A stretch of 64,000 bases of DNA from an uncultured Pirellulales bacterium (lineage in GTDB: Bacteria > Planctomycetota > Planctomycetia > Pirellulales > Thermoguttaceae): NCBI GenBank assembly GCA_938015445.1, contig CALLPE010000037.1:1-64000 (forward strand). Reading direction: 5' to 3'. The notes under the pieces were generated by a model. It saw only the letters and a program-made list of their open reading frames with translations, was not told the origin of the DNA and searched no databases. Positions 47,633 to 57,577 of the stretch are shown here, one piece after another. Position 1 is the stretch's first letter, and each line of letters starts with the position of its first letter. The translations under genes were made by a program, and so were the position numbers.

Positions 47633-48765
47633 CTACGATTCGGATTCGGCAGCCAGCCGCAGGGCGAGAAAAGCCTGCTTTAGCGCGGGGCTAACAGCAG
47701 TCTCGGGTTCCTCCAGCACCGGCTTTTGGTAGGCGTCCAGAAATTGGATTCGCTTGCGATGAAATGCGATGAAAGAAATGAAGAAAATGCCGCAGAAAAC
47801 CTACGCAGTCCACAACAGCGATTTCAATACCTCCAGTGGCGAGGTATTGGTTCTTGGCGTATTGGTGAACCGTAGGTAAAACGGGGTTCGTCGTTACCAG
47901 CAAGTAGTTGTCGATGGGCGGCGTTGCCCGGGCTATTTTCTGGATTGCCCGGTCGATGTCTTCCTGAGTTACCGGCTTGCTCTTCATTTCGTAAACCGTA
48001 CGCACGTTTTCCTCGTTGACCAGTCTCACTGCGAGATCGCCTAGCGATCCAGTTTGCTTGTCGGCCGCAGTATGTGCCCACAGCGGCCTACGCAGTTCAC
48101 CAAGCTGAGCGCCAACAGCGTCGTACGCCGATGCCAACAGCAACACCGGCAGCCGGGCAGAGTGGCGACAAGCCAAGTGCTGCTCAATCAGATCCACGAT
48201 TGCCTTGGAGGACAGCAGCACAGGACGCTTCCGGCCTTGCGTCTGCGCAAGCAGCGTTTGCAAGGCGCGCGAGCGCTCATTTCGCACTTCAAGCAGGATG
48301 CGTATGGCATCGGTAAGCAATGCCACGGCGCTCTCATTGCGGGCGGCCACTTCCTCGAGGAGTGCATAAAGAGCGGTGTAAAGCTCCTGGGGCCGGCCTA
48401 CAGGTTCCACGTCCGTGCCCAGGGGACGATTGAAATTGCCAAAGCCGGGAGTGAGAAAAGCGGTGGTAGGGTTGCAAGGAAGACGGTGCTTAAGGATTAG
48501 CGGCGTAATAATATCGCTCATCGTACATTCTGCCGGAAAAGCTGTCCGGTGTGCCGATATGGGTATACGGTTTCCGCGGGTCGAGTGCTTCATCCGCGGC
48601 CCTGGCCAACATGCAAGCCAACAACACGCGCACCGGCGCCCGGTTGTCAGGATAGCGGCAGATCAATTCCAAGCGATCGATGTTCTCTTGGTGTCGGGTC
48701 TGCCTTTGCGAAAGCGCCGATTGGGCAGCCTGCAACACCTGGTCGAGTATTTCACTGGGCGTCAT
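47633..48765 (-). pseudogene. Frameshifted type II restriction endonuclease (SacI-like family)
   Basis: Three consecutive frames read as one protein. Residues MTPSEILDQVLQ to YDERY (48765-48515), then ITPLILKHRLPCNPTTAFL and the PD-(D/E)xK-like core GDLAVRLVN...VYEMKSK (Asp, then Glu-x-Lys), then a C-terminal part QFLDAYQKPVLEEPE to AAESES ending at TAG 47633. Breaks: one extra T near 48512 (CGATATTATTACG where CGATATATTACG would keep frame), and a perfect 10-bp tandem duplication TGCGATGAAA at 47755-47774. It is adjacent to and overlaps the methylase gene by 14 bp. The family name comes from remembered sequence style and is less certain than the frameshifts. Confidence 0.75.
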
Positions 48766-49611
48766 CGAATAGGTCTACTTTCGGTTGAACTGGCTTCCAA
48801 GGCGGGTCAGCCGGATCGTAGTTGGTCCACAATACCTCTACACGCGTACCTTTGGTTGAGTGAATTGTTTTCTCAGGGGCAACGTGCTTCCGCCACTTCG
48901 GCGGAGGATAAAGCTCGTCCATTAACTGGCAATCATAGTTGGATATCGCCACCATGCCGGCTGCGGCGTTCAACACGTAGGCCAACAGCCGATGATCGTT
49001 CTCGGTCATTTCATGCCCGTAGGCCTTGTCGTCCCCACGCGTAAGATGCACGTAAGGGGGGCCGCAATAGAACAAAGTGCCGCGGCCGTCGTACAGTTGT
49101 ATCACGTCTATTGCCGGTCTGTTTTCGATTTGAACTCTAAGAAAGCGCTCGGCGATTTCCGGTAGTTTCTCAACGCTGCCCAGCCAGCGGCTGACCACGC
49201 CGCTCATTCCCGCTCTGCTGGTATTGCAGCAATTCGCCCATCGACCCAAGCTAGCGCGTTTGCGCCAGGCCGGTGCGCACCTGGCGCGCCCGGACGAAGA
49301 ATCGGCGGGCGCGCTCCACCGGCGGCAAAGCGGGATCGATCTGGCATGCGATTGCGAACTCTTCTCTGGAAAACGGCGTCAAACCTATCTTCTCGATCAA
49401 CTCGTATTTGTGGTCGCGAAGAACCCGGAAGAAGTTGACCACCTCACCGTCCAGATCATTGTAAGTCTCGATGGGCGATGGATCTCGGTTGAGCAACACC
49501 GCCGCCGATCCTCCGAACGGTTCGCAATAATGACGGCAGGCAGGCAGGCAACAACGGCAGCAGCCAGTCGAGGTGGGAATACTTGCCCCCATACCAGCCG
49601 AAGGCAATCAC
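48752..49611 (-). pseudogene. Frameshifted Dam-type adenine DNA methyltransferase
   Basis: The frame AFGWYGGKYSHLDWLLPLLP starts at GTG 49611. It is broken after LLPAC by a fourth GGCA unit at 49535-49550; skipping one 4-bp unit restores RHYCEPFGGSAAVLLNRDP. A second break near 49255, one extra C, separates RQVRTGLAQT from ASLGRWANCCNTSRAG. Motif IV reads YCGPPYV (GGC codon) where Dam-family enzymes need Asp (DPPY), so the catalytic residue is also lost. Three independent lesions mark a true pseudogene and not one read error. Partner of the endonuclease pseudogene. Confidence 0.85.
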
Positions 49612-49857
49612 TCGCGGCTGGATGGCGGCTTCACTATCGGGCTAGGAGAGTGTCGGCGTGCACCCATCGGCACTCCATTCTGCACGTACTGTCGAGAATC
49701 GAATTGCCGGAATTGTATTTCTCAGCAATCCGAAGTTCCATTGCAACGAAAACCGGTTGCGTTTCACGGACTGCAAGCAAAGGTGCTATCCCACCAAGAA
49801 TCCCAGCGATGAGCTACTCCACGGGCCTAAACGGCTCTGTGCCAGCAAGCCGCCGGG

Positions 49858-50325
49858 CTACTCGATCTCGAAAATGGCCTCGATTTCCACCGCGGCGCCC
49901 AAAGGCAAACCAGCCACGCCAAAAGAGCTGCGCGCACCGGCGCCGGAGCCGAACACCTCGGCCAGCAGTTCACTGCACCCGTTGATCACCGCTGGATGCT
50001 GGTCGAACTGGGGGGTGCAGTTGACCATGCCCACCACTTTTGCCACGCGGACGACTCGATCCAGGCTTCCCAGCGCTTGGCGCAATGTGGCCAGGATGCC
50101 CAGGCCGGCCAGGCGGGCTGCCTCGTAACCGGCGGCAACATCGAGGTCTTCGCCCAATCGCCCTTTGACGATCTCGCCGCTGGGACGGAGCGGCAAATGG
50201 CCGGCAGTAAACGCCAGATTGTTAACCACCAGCAGTGGGGTATATATTCCCTGCGGTTTTGGGGGTGGGGGCATTTCCAGGCGGTGACGGGTCAGCAAGT
50301 CGTTGAGGTTGACTTCGGCGCTCAT
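49858..50325 (-). CDS. RidA/YjgF-family protein
   Basis: A 155-residue protein of the RidA family, trimeric imine/enamine deaminases that remove reactive 2-aminoacrylate-type intermediates. Recognised by LLVVNNLAFTAGHLPL, GLGILATLRQALGSLDRVVRVAKVVGMVN (helix plus strand) and SSFGVAGLPLGAAVEIEAIFEIE at the end. The family Arg near residue 105 is replaced here by a different context (VVGMVNCTPQF), so the member is of the TdcF/YjgF-related VII-like type and may not be a classical deaminase. ATG 50325 has GGAGA 7 nt upstream. Confidence 0.88.
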   Translation of the reverse strand: MSAEVNLNDLLTRHRLEMPPPPKPQGIYTPLLVVNNLAFTAGHLPLRPSGEIVKGRLGEDLDVAAGYEAARLAGLGILATLRQALGSLDRVVRVAKVVGMVNCTPQFDQHPAVINGCSELLAEVFGSGAGARSSFGVAGLPLGAAVEIEAIFEIE

Positions 50326-50573
50326 GTAAATGTCTCCGTGAGAGGTAAATGCAGCGGCCACAGGGCGCCGCAGCGGTGCCTAAAGCGATCAAACCCTTTT
50401 TCTGCCCGGGACGAGCTGCACACGTCGATCGATTACTCGAGGGCGTCCGAAGATCGGAGGCCGTGGTTTTACTATGTGCTGATTCTATGCACCTGGGAAG
50501 AACCGTGCAGCCCAACCAGTAAATACCATTGAAGACACGGCGTTGGGTAGCTGCAATTGCCGGACTTCCTCAT

Positions 50574-51467
50574 TTAATCGATTACTTTGTTTAGTGGGTA
50601 TTCTACGATTCCCTGGGCTCCGGCGGCTTTTAGTCGCGGAATGATGTGCCGCACAATGGTCTCGTCTAGCACGGTATTGACGGCCACCCAGTCTTTGTCG
50701 GACAAATCCGAAATGGTCGGATTCTTCAGCGCTGGCAACAGCGACAGCACCCGTTTCAAGTCGGTGCGGCGGACGTTCATCATCAGCCCCACTTTTCCCT
50801 CCGCCGCTATCGCCCCGCGAAGCATCAAAGCGATGTCGTCGATCTTTTGCTTTTTCCACGGATCGGCGTAGGACTGATGGTTGGCCACCAGCCGGGGGGT
50901 GCTTTGCAGCACCTCGGCGACGATCCGCAGGTTATTGGCACGCAGCGAGCTGCCGGTTTCGGTAACTTCCACGATGGCGTCGGCCAGTCTGGGGGGTTTG
51001 ACTTCGGTTGCACCCCAACTGAACTCCACCCGGGCTTCGACACCGTGCTGTTGTAGGAAGCGCGTAGTCAGGCCCACCGCCTCGGTGGCGATGCGCTTTC
51101 CCTGAAGGTCTTTGACGCTGCGGACGGGCGAGTCCTCGGGAACGCACAACACCCAGCGTACCGGCCGCCGACTGACTTTGGAGAACACCAACTCGACCAC
51201 CTCATGCACATCGGCGCCGGTTTCCACGATCCAGTCGTAACCGGTCAATCCGGCATCGAGCACGCCATCTTGCACGTAACGGGCCATCTCTTGGGCGCGG
51301 ATCAACAGGCATTCGATCTCCTCGTCGTCGATGGTCGGATAATAGCTGCGGGCGCCGAAGCTGATCTTGTACCCGGCCCGACGAAATAACTCGGCAGCCG
51401 CCTCCTGAAGGCTTCCGGCGGGTAGGCCGAGTTTTAAAACTCTGCGATTCTCAGCACTGTTGCCCAT
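50574..51467 (-). CDS. hisG: ATP phosphoribosyltransferase, long form
   Basis: A 297-residue first enzyme of histidine synthesis (ATP plus PRPP to phosphoribosyl-ATP). N-terminal [20 protein letters not shown] and [17 protein letters not shown] are family-typical; the PRPP site region is [20 protein letters not shown] (about 186-205). The C-terminal ACT-like regulatory domain (about 220-297, [21 protein letters not shown]) marks the long, histidine-feedback-regulated form. It lies 158 bp after hisI on the same strand, with a weak ribosome site. Confidence 0.96.
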   Translation of the reverse strand: MGNSAENRRVLKLGLPAGSLQEAAAELFRRAGYKISFGARSYYPTIDDEEIECLLIRAQEMARYVQDGVLDAGLTGYDWIVETGADVHEVVELVFSKVSRRPVRWVLCVPEDSPVRSVKDLQGKRIATEAVGLTTRFLQQHGVEARVEFSWGATEVKPPRLADAIVEVTETGSSLRANNLRIVAEVLQSTPRLVANHQSYADPWKKQKIDDIALMLRGAIAAEGKVGLMMNVRRTDLKRVLSLLPALKNPTISDLSDKDWVAVNTVLDETIVRHIIPRLKAAGAQGIVEYPLNKVID

Positions 51468-51625
51468 ATCAGAAAACTCAGCGACAAAACATTACTCACA
51501 AAATTGCATAACTATGCGATAGCAGCGATCGTACGGCCGAGGTCGTCGCTAGCACCTTAGATGCAGTGCATGTCGTGGCGCCCCGGCAGTGTTTTGCTGG
51601 TTTACCGTTCGCCTACTGGTTTGTG

Positions 51626-52066
51626 CTACGGCTTGTGCGTCTGCTGCGACACATGCTCGGCGCGGCCGGTGTTGTAAACCTCACGGGGATCGAACACGCG
51701 GTCAGCGATGATTTTCAGACCGTCAGCGGTGACCTGGCGGTAGAAGCAGCTCCGGTAACCCTCATGACAAGCCGCTCCGCCGAGTTGTTCGACCTTGAGC
51801 AAGATCGTATCTAGGTCGCAGTCGACCAGCACCTGGCGGACGAGTTGAACATGCCCGCTTTCTTCTCCCTTGCGCCACAGTTTTCGGCGGCTGCGGCTGT
51901 AATACACGGCCCGGCCGGTGGCCAGGGTTTCCGCAAAACTCTCGGCGTTCATATAGGCCAGCATGAGCACTTCGCCGGTATAGACGTCCTGCACGATGGC
52001 CGGCAGCAGGCCATCGCCCCGGGAGAAGTCTGGACCGTTCACCGAGCTGTTTTGGCCGGCATTCAT
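51626..52066 (-). CDS. hisI: Phosphoribosyl-AMP cyclohydrolase
   Basis: A 146-residue enzyme opening the adenine ring of PR-AMP, step 3 of histidine synthesis. Core: [44 protein letters not shown], and the metal-binding [13 protein letters not shown] with [15 protein letters not shown] (Zn Cys and Mg Asp residues present). There is no fused HisE domain. ATG 52066 is preferred to the codon at 52105. It precedes hisG; with the hisN-type phosphatase at 4517 it gives three of the pathway's enzymes in the window. Confidence 0.96.
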   Translation of the reverse strand: MNAGQNSSVNGPDFSRGDGLLPAIVQDVYTGEVLMLAYMNAESFAETLATGRAVYYSRSRRKLWRKGEESGHVQLVRQVLVDCDLDTILLKVEQLGGAACHEGYRSCFYRQVTADGLKIIADRVFDPREVYNTGRAEHVSQQTHKP

Positions 52067-52553
52067 GGCAGGCTCACTGTGTCTGCAATCGCGATCGAGT
52101 GGCAATCGGGATTAGTGGTCTTGCGTGTTCGTCGCTACCGGCGCGGGCGCGATGCAACGTCGGGGGGCCGTCGAACACGGTACTGGTCCCCTTCGGCCCG
52201 CAGAACTCCCCGAGAAGCGCGCTTGCCCGAAATCCCGCAGATATTAGCGGGGGCAACCGCGCCGTTGGGGCCGCATGGCGTTCGGCGGGCGCTACGGCGC
52301 GGTGGTTCGACGCATACCACCGTCGGCCCCGCGCCACACGAAACATTTAGCATAATCGGAGGTGCCCCGAGCGACTAGGGGGCCGCACATTCGGTGTGGG
52401 CCAAAACGGCCAATTGTTCAATGCTATCAATACGTTCCGCCCAAAACGGCTTGCTTGCGGTTGGCTTCAGCCTCCGCTGCCGGCCGCCCGAAGTTCAAAG
52501 TGAGAAGCCAGTTTGTCGCCGGCCAACACTCCAACTGCTCAAAGGACGCTCGG
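52067..52553. other. Spacer, no gene seen
   Basis: About 490 bp between divergent hisI and GT2 genes. CCAAAACGGC occurs twice (near 52399 and 52441). No promoter close to consensus or RNA gene is recognised. Confidence 0.4.
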
Positions 52554-53072
52554 GTGGAATGCGCGCTGACCTTGCTGCTTCCGGTCTATAATGCCCAAGA
52601 CTGCTTGACGGCGACCGTGCAGCGGTTGCTGGAAGTGGCCGCGGAGCTGACCGATAAGTTCCAATTGGTGGTGGTGGACGACGGCTCGACCGATGCCACC
52701 AGCGAGGTGGCCGCCGAACTGGCCACGGCGTATCCGCAGGTTACGTTGGTGCGTCATGGACGCCGGCGGGGACACAGCGCGGCGATACGCAGCGGTCTGC
52801 GCCACAGCACAGGAACGCTGGTGATCGTGGCCGAGCGGCCCAGCGCCAGTAGCGCCGAACAGGTGCGACGGCTGTATCAGGCGGCCATGCAATCCGATAG
52901 CCTTGCCGCAGACGACGAGTCGCTTGTCTTCCACCGGCCGTCCGGCTCCTCCAAAGCCCCGCACGCTTATCGACTGCTGTACAGGCGGAAGTTGCAGCAA
53001 GCGCCGGTGCGCTGCTTGCCCGGCCGGCCCAACTATCTAGCGTACATCGAGTCTTCGCTGGCCGGCAAGTGA
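52554..53072 (+). CDS. Short family 2 glycosyltransferase domain protein
   Basis: A 172-residue protein holding only the nucleotide-sugar half of a GT-A fold: LTLLLPVYNAQDCLTATVQRLL, VVVDDGSTDATSEVAAELA and RRGHSAAIRSGLRHSTGTLVIV. The DxD acceptor/metal part and the usual 80-150 C-terminal residues are missing or diverged, so it is a short or degenerate GT2. GTG 52554 is used because AAAGGA lies 7 nt upstream; the frame upstream to 52362 is unlike a protein. Enzymatic activity is doubtful. Confidence 0.75.
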   Translation: MECALTLLLPVYNAQDCLTATVQRLLEVAAELTDKFQLVVVDDGSTDATSEVAAELATAYPQVTLVRHGRRRGHSAAIRSGLRHSTGTLVIVAERPSASSAEQVRRLYQAAMQSDSLAADDESLVFHRPSGSSKAPHAYRLLYRRKLQQAPVRCLPGRPNYLAYIESSLAGK

Positions 53073-53451
53073 CTGGCGCAAGAAGCCAACGGCGCGAGGG
53101 CTTTTGGCAACGAATTCGTTGGCAAACTGGAGTTGCAGTGCAGCCGACAAAGTGTCCAGTTCACTGCCAGCCACATGCGCACCGAAAAATGGTTGCCAGC
53201 CCACCGCTAGCAGATTATCATACAACGCTAGTGGCGAGTCGACTCTTTGTGGTGCGTTAGGGCGTTCGCCTCTAAGCTGGCCAACGGGCTAGCGCAGGTC
53301 GCGGCGCTTGGGGACCGGGCAAGCAGCGCCGCCTGACTGTGCCTCTTCTGACGTGCGTGAGAAAACGCTTTTCCGCAATGGCAATGCGGCCTTCTGAAAT
53401 CGGGTTCGTCGATGGCCATTCGATCACCGCGGAGAGGGGAGGGGACATCTT

Positions 53452-53976
53452 ATGAGCGTGATACACCGTGGCGTGACAGGGGCAGGCGCAGCTAACGATT
53501 CGCAACTTCCCGGCGCGCCACGACCGCTGCATCGTCTGGGGATCGTGCGCCGGTTGCAGGGCATGTCGCGCCGCACTGTGGCACGCCGGTTGAACATCGA
53601 GGTCTCGCGCGTAAAGCTGCAAGAGCGGCCCACTACCGATCTGCTGCTCAGCCAGTTGTATCAATGGCAAAGCGTGCTGGAAGTTCCCGTGGCCGAACTG
53701 TTGGTCGAGGCCGAAGACCAGCTCGCTGCTCCCATCTTACGAAGGGCCCAATTGGTGCGGATGATGAAGACCGCACTGGCGATCATGGAAGCTACCAAAG
53801 AGGAGCCGGTGCGCCGCATGGCCCAGACGCTCATCGCCCAACTGACTGAAGTGATGCCGGAGCTTCAGAGCGTCACCCCGTGGCATACGGTGGGCAAACG
53901 CCGCCGCCAGGACGAGTACGGCACGGCTGCGGTGCGCCGACTGTCGGACGATGTGTTTTTGGACCTGCTGGACTGA
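53452..53976 (+). CDS. Helix-turn-helix (XRE-like) DNA-binding protein
   Basis: A 174-residue protein. Residues about 27-75 fit a helix-turn-helix: LGIVRRLQGMSRRTVARRLN then VSRVKLQE and a helical stretch typical of XRE-type regulators. The rest is helical (MMKTALAIMEATKEEPVRRMAQTLIAQL), perhaps dimerising. GAGGGGA lies 7 nt before ATG. It stands alone between a GT2 and a Tat protein; the target is unknown. Confidence 0.65.
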   Translation: MSVIHRGVTGAGAANDSQLPGAPRPLHRLGIVRRLQGMSRRTVARRLNIEVSRVKLQERPTTDLLLSQLYQWQSVLEVPVAELLVEAEDQLAAPILRRAQLVRMMKTALAIMEATKEEPVRRMAQTLIAQLTEVMPELQSVTPWHTVGKRRRQDEYGTAAVRRLSDDVFLDLLD

Positions 53977-54410
53977 ACGTTTCTCGAGGCGGAGTGTGCC
54001 TCGACCTGGCAAGCCGACGGCACTTCGCCCGGCCCAGCCGGCGCCGCTGGACCACCACAAAGCGCATAGCGTTTAGTATTGCATTCCGCGATGGGGGCTG
54101 ATTTGCCTTAGCCGGCTCCGCCGGCGCTTATTCCGCAAGGTCGTTGCAGCCGGAGGCCAACTCAGCAGACTTCTATCCTGTCTGCTGTGGCTTATGCCGC
54201 GAGTTCGTCGCAGCCCGATAGTTGTTTGTCCCCAACTGCCCCCCTCTGCCCCCGCCCGGTCACCATCGTTTGCACGCGCCCACCGGCCCAGCCGATTGTG
54301 CACAATTTGTTGATTGTTGACGGCCCAGCAGCCAGCGCGTGATAATACCTGCCGTCGATCCCGGTGGGGCTTGTTACTGAACTTGGGCCACTGTTGCGGA
54401 GGGCACAGGC
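53977..54410. other. Spacer, no gene seen
   Basis: About 430 bp; GGAGGG at 54397-54402 is the ribosome site of the next gene. No RNA gene, repeat or promoter is recognised. Confidence 0.4.
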
Positions 54411-55865
54411 ATGTCTGATAAACACCCCAATCACGCTCACGATTTGTGCGGTTGTTGCGGGTCGATCTGCCGGCGGGATTTTCTGGCCACCGTGAGCGCT
54501 TCGGCACTGGCGGTGCAGTCGGGGCTGTTAGAAGCGGCAGCCGAGTCCGCCCCGCAGCCTGCCGCCGGCGGTAAACCGCGGGTGCGCGTGGCGTTCCTGC
54601 ACCCCGATGTGGAGAAGTACTGGATGGGCTGGCCCGGGGCGGCTTACGACATCGCTGCCCGCAAAGCCGATTACACCAAGACGCTCACCGACGCAGCGGC
54701 CAAGTACTCCGTTGAACTGGAAATCTCTCCCGACCCCATCGCCGCCGATGCAGCCGTCGACGCATTGTTGGCCCAGTGCAAGGCAGATCCGCCCGAAGGC
54801 GTCATACTGGTCATGCAAGACCTGAACACCTCGTGGCCGAAAGCCAACAGGTTCGCCAAAGAGAAAGGGAATCTGCCTTTGATAATCTTCAGCCCGATGG
54901 GCAGTTCGTTCACCGGGCACCTTCAGGGCAGCCGCAACGCGCCGCGGACGTTCGTGGCCGCCACCCAGCACTACGATTGGTTGGAGGTGGCGGTGCGGAT
55001 GATGCGCACCATTTACGACATGCGCACCACACGACTGTTGATCGTCAACGGCGACAAGACCGAGGACAAGAAGCTAGATGTGATCGGCACCACGCTCCAT
55101 TACATCCCGCTGGACCGTTGGACCGAAGAGGCCAAGGCGGTCGAAGCCACAGAGGAGGTGAAAGCTCTGGCCGATTATTACACCAAACTGGCCAAGAAGA
55201 TCGTGGAGCCTAACGCCCAGGACATCCTCAACGCCGCCAAGAATTACTTCGTCGCCAAGCGATTGATGGCTGCCGAGAACTGCCAGGGGATTTCTCTCAA
55301 CTGCCTGGGGTTGGTGGGGGCACGGCGAATCCCCTGTCCGCCCTGCATCGCCTGGATGAAGCTCAACGACGAAGGGAGCGTGGGCTGCTGCGAATGCGAT
55401 TGGAATGCGGCCATCTCGCTGCTGCTGACCGCCCGGCTATGCGGCCGCGGCGGCTTCATGCAAGACCCCGCACCCAATACGGTCAACAACACGCTGATGG
55501 GCGCCCATTGCAGCTCGCCATCGAAGCTGCGTGGCTTCGACAAGGATCACGAGCCGCTGATTCTCCGCAGCCACAGCGAATCGAACATCGGCGTCTCTCC
55601 GCAGGTCATCTGGCCGCTGGGCGAGCCGGTGACGGTGATGAAGTTTCAGGGTCCGGGCAAGATACTGCTAGGCACGGGCAAGGTGGTGGCGAATATCGAC
55701 ACACCGCCGTCGGGCGGGTGCCGCACATCGGTGGAACTGGAAATGGACGACAAACCGAACTGCCTGGATTGCAAAGGGTTCCATCAACTGTTCGTACTGG
55801 GCAAGCTCGATCTGCTGTACAAGGCCTACTGCCAATTGGCAGGCATCGAGGTCGAGCCGATCTGA
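54411..55865 (+). CDS. Tat-exported protein with fucose-isomerase-like architecture
   Basis: A 484-residue protein. Unusually, a Cys/His-rich head (HAHDLCGCCGSICRRDFL) precedes and includes the twin-arginine motif CRRDFLATVSA, followed by an Ala/Leu core. The mature domains (VRVAFLHPDVEKYWMGWPG, DAVDALLAQCKADPPEGVI, later GISLNCLGLVGARRIPCPP and SVGCCECDWNAAISLLL) resemble the sugar-isomerase fold of L-fucose/arabinose isomerases. No catalytic metal site was confirmed, so enzymatic activity is not claimed. GGAGGG lies 7 nt before ATG. It is a separate unit from the pentose operon 1.7 kb away. Confidence 0.7.
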   Translation: MSDKHPNHAHDLCGCCGSICRRDFLATVSASALAVQSGLLEAAAESAPQPAAGGKPRVRVAFLHPDVEKYWMGWPGAAYDIAARKADYTKTLTDAAAKYSVELEISPDPIAADAAVDALLAQCKADPPEGVILVMQDLNTSWPKANRFAKEKGNLPLIIFSPMGSSFTGHLQGSRNAPRTFVAATQHYDWLEVAVRMMRTIYDMRTTRLLIVNGDKTEDKKLDVIGTTLHYIPLDRWTEEAKAVEATEEVKALADYYTKLAKKIVEPNAQDILNAAKNYFVAKRLMAAENCQGISLNCLGLVGARRIPCPPCIAWMKLNDEGSVGCCECDWNAAISLLLTARLCGRGGFMQDPAPNTVNNTLMGAHCSSPSKLRGFDKDHEPLILRSHSESNIGVSPQVIWPLGEPVTVMKFQGPGKILLGTGKVVANIDTPPSGGCRTSVELEMDDKPNCLDCKGFHQLFVLGKLDLLYKAYCQLAGIEVEPI

Positions 55866-55985
55866 CCGACTCGTCCTTCGACCGGCCGCAGGGTGGCACG
55901 GTCTGCTTGTCCAGCCGTGCAGCGCAAAGGCCAGTGGCGGATGTAACCCAAACCGCAAAACTACTGCCGGCCAGACCGGCAAGTA

Positions 55986-57086
55986 TCATTGTTCGGGCAG
56001 GTCTTCTTCGGGCAGGTCTTCGCGCGGCCAGATTATAGGCGGAGCTGGCCTGGGTGGCGGGTCGATGCCCACCGGAGGCTTGACCGGCAGTATGCGCACC
56101 TCGCTTTGCACGCCGTAGTGGACCACTTGGCCCTCGAAGCTGACTCCGTCGCCGAGCAACCCGGCCGCCCTGGTGCGAATTCCCGCCCCGGACCCCGGCG
56201 TCTCTGCCCGCTGGCTTCCGGCCTGGCACACCCGCTCGTAGAACTCGATGGCCACGCGATGGTCCGGCTTGGGGCCGCCTTCCGCCCCGCCGTAGATGAT
56301 GCCGGTGTCGATCGCGCAGGCGTCGAGCAGTTTGGGGAGCAGTCGGGAAGCCATATCTTCGTTGCCGAACAGGTGCATGGCCAGCGCCCGGTTGCGATCC
56401 ACGAAGATATAGCCCACCGTGCCGTTGGGCAGCTTGGGCATTATGCCGCGGCGGAGTTCGCTTAGTTTTTGGGCGACGTGCGGCGCGGTCAAGGCGTCCT
56501 GGAGGCTTTCGGTGCGCGACTCCGCCCGTAGCGCGCGGCTCGCACTAGCCACCCCTTCCCAAACTCGCCCTTGGTCAGCCCCCGCGCGCAACTCGGCTTG
56601 CAAGCTGTGCGGTGCAATGGTGCCGGCGGCGGCGAACTGCTTCTGGCCCGACCAGCGGCCGCGCTCCACGCAGAACACTCCCAGGTCGATCCGCTGTCCC
56701 GGGCCGACGATCACATCTTGGCGAACTGTGCGGGTTTGCTTTCCGCCGGCGATAATCTCCCCGGTGACGATCAGCACATACTGGTCCCGGCTGCGGTTCT
56801 CGACTACCACCACCGGGACGCTCCCTTCGCCTTTTTCGTTGACCACCAGCACGCCACGGCGGATGGCTTCGTCCATCGTCAGCCACTGGCCGCGCAGGCG
56901 CGAATCGCCTTCCAACAAGACCGGATACACGGCGAATTGCCGGAAGACGATCGGTTCGGCAATCTGTACCCTGGACAGATACTCGGATAGCTCCGGCACG
57001 TGGCGGTCGGTCGGCGGCCGCTGGGCCAAAGAGGGACTACAGAGAATATTGGCTGCGAGCATCACCAAAACTCCCAGTTTTGCCAT
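55986..57086 (-). CDS. Secreted ARPP-1-domain protein
   Basis: About 366 residues from ATG 57086, with a signal peptide (LGVLVMLAANILCSPSLA). The domain begins with IAEPIVFRQFAVYPVL and YLxxDEAI-like motifs (here WLTMDEAIRRGVLVV), continues with VPVVVVENRSRDQYVLIVTGEII and AGGKQTRTVRQDVIVGPGQ, all hallmarks of ARPP-1. The biochemical role of the family is unknown. A tandem LPEEDLPE repeat and a Pro-rich stretch end the protein. GGGAG lies 9 nt upstream. It is divergent from the ribulokinase gene. Confidence 0.85.
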   Translation of the reverse strand: MAKLGVLVMLAANILCSPSLAQRPPTDRHVPELSEYLSRVQIAEPIVFRQFAVYPVLLEGDSRLRGQWLTMDEAIRRGVLVVNEKGEGSVPVVVVENRSRDQYVLIVTGEIIAGGKQTRTVRQDVIVGPGQRIDLGVFCVERGRWSGQKQFAAAGTIAPHSLQAELRAGADQGRVWEGVASASRALRAESRTESLQDALTAPHVAQKLSELRRGIMPKLPNGTVGYIFVDRNRALAMHLFGNEDMASRLLPKLLDACAIDTGIIYGGAEGGPKPDHRVAIEFYERVCQAGSQRAETPGSGAGIRTRAAGLLGDGVSFEGQVVHYGVQSEVRILPVKPPVGIDPPPRPAPPIIWPREDLPEEDLPEQ

Positions 57087-57577
57087 GCCCCTCAACTCCC
57101 GCCAACTCGCGATTCCGACCCAGTGTCTGGGGAACATTTTACATCCTCCCGTTCAACAGACCGGCTGCGGGCGATAGTGCCATCGGGCTTCCCAACTGTT
57201 TCCGACGCGCCCAAGAGGCGAAAAGTTCCCCACAATGCAGGTTGGCCTGTCCTTCCAACCAACCCGAAGGATTGGTCCGGTTGGCGGTCGCTTCGTGCAC
57301 CAACTGCCCAGGATACGAGTAGCGACTGGCCCACTATTGTAGCGGGAAAACTGACTTAGAAAGTGGGGTATGTGCGTGTTTCGGTTTGCTGGCCGGGTGG
57401 CACGACTGGCTTGCCCGCCGTGCATCTCAGCGGCTGGTGGTGATTGGCATCGTGTAGCTAGTTTGCTAATGTCATGTTGCCTGTGGCGGGTGCTCGCGGT
57501 GCCAGCAGTGCTGTTGCCGAGCCAGAGCAGAGAGCCAGGTCAGAGGTTTTTCAGCTCAGCCGAAAGGGTGTTTCTGT
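57087..57577. other. Divergent spacer before the pentose operon
   Basis: About 490 bp. It must carry promoters for both flanking genes, but none close to consensus is clear; TTGGCA-N17-TAATGT near 57443-57471 is only a weak candidate. No operator palindrome was recognised. Confidence 0.35.
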
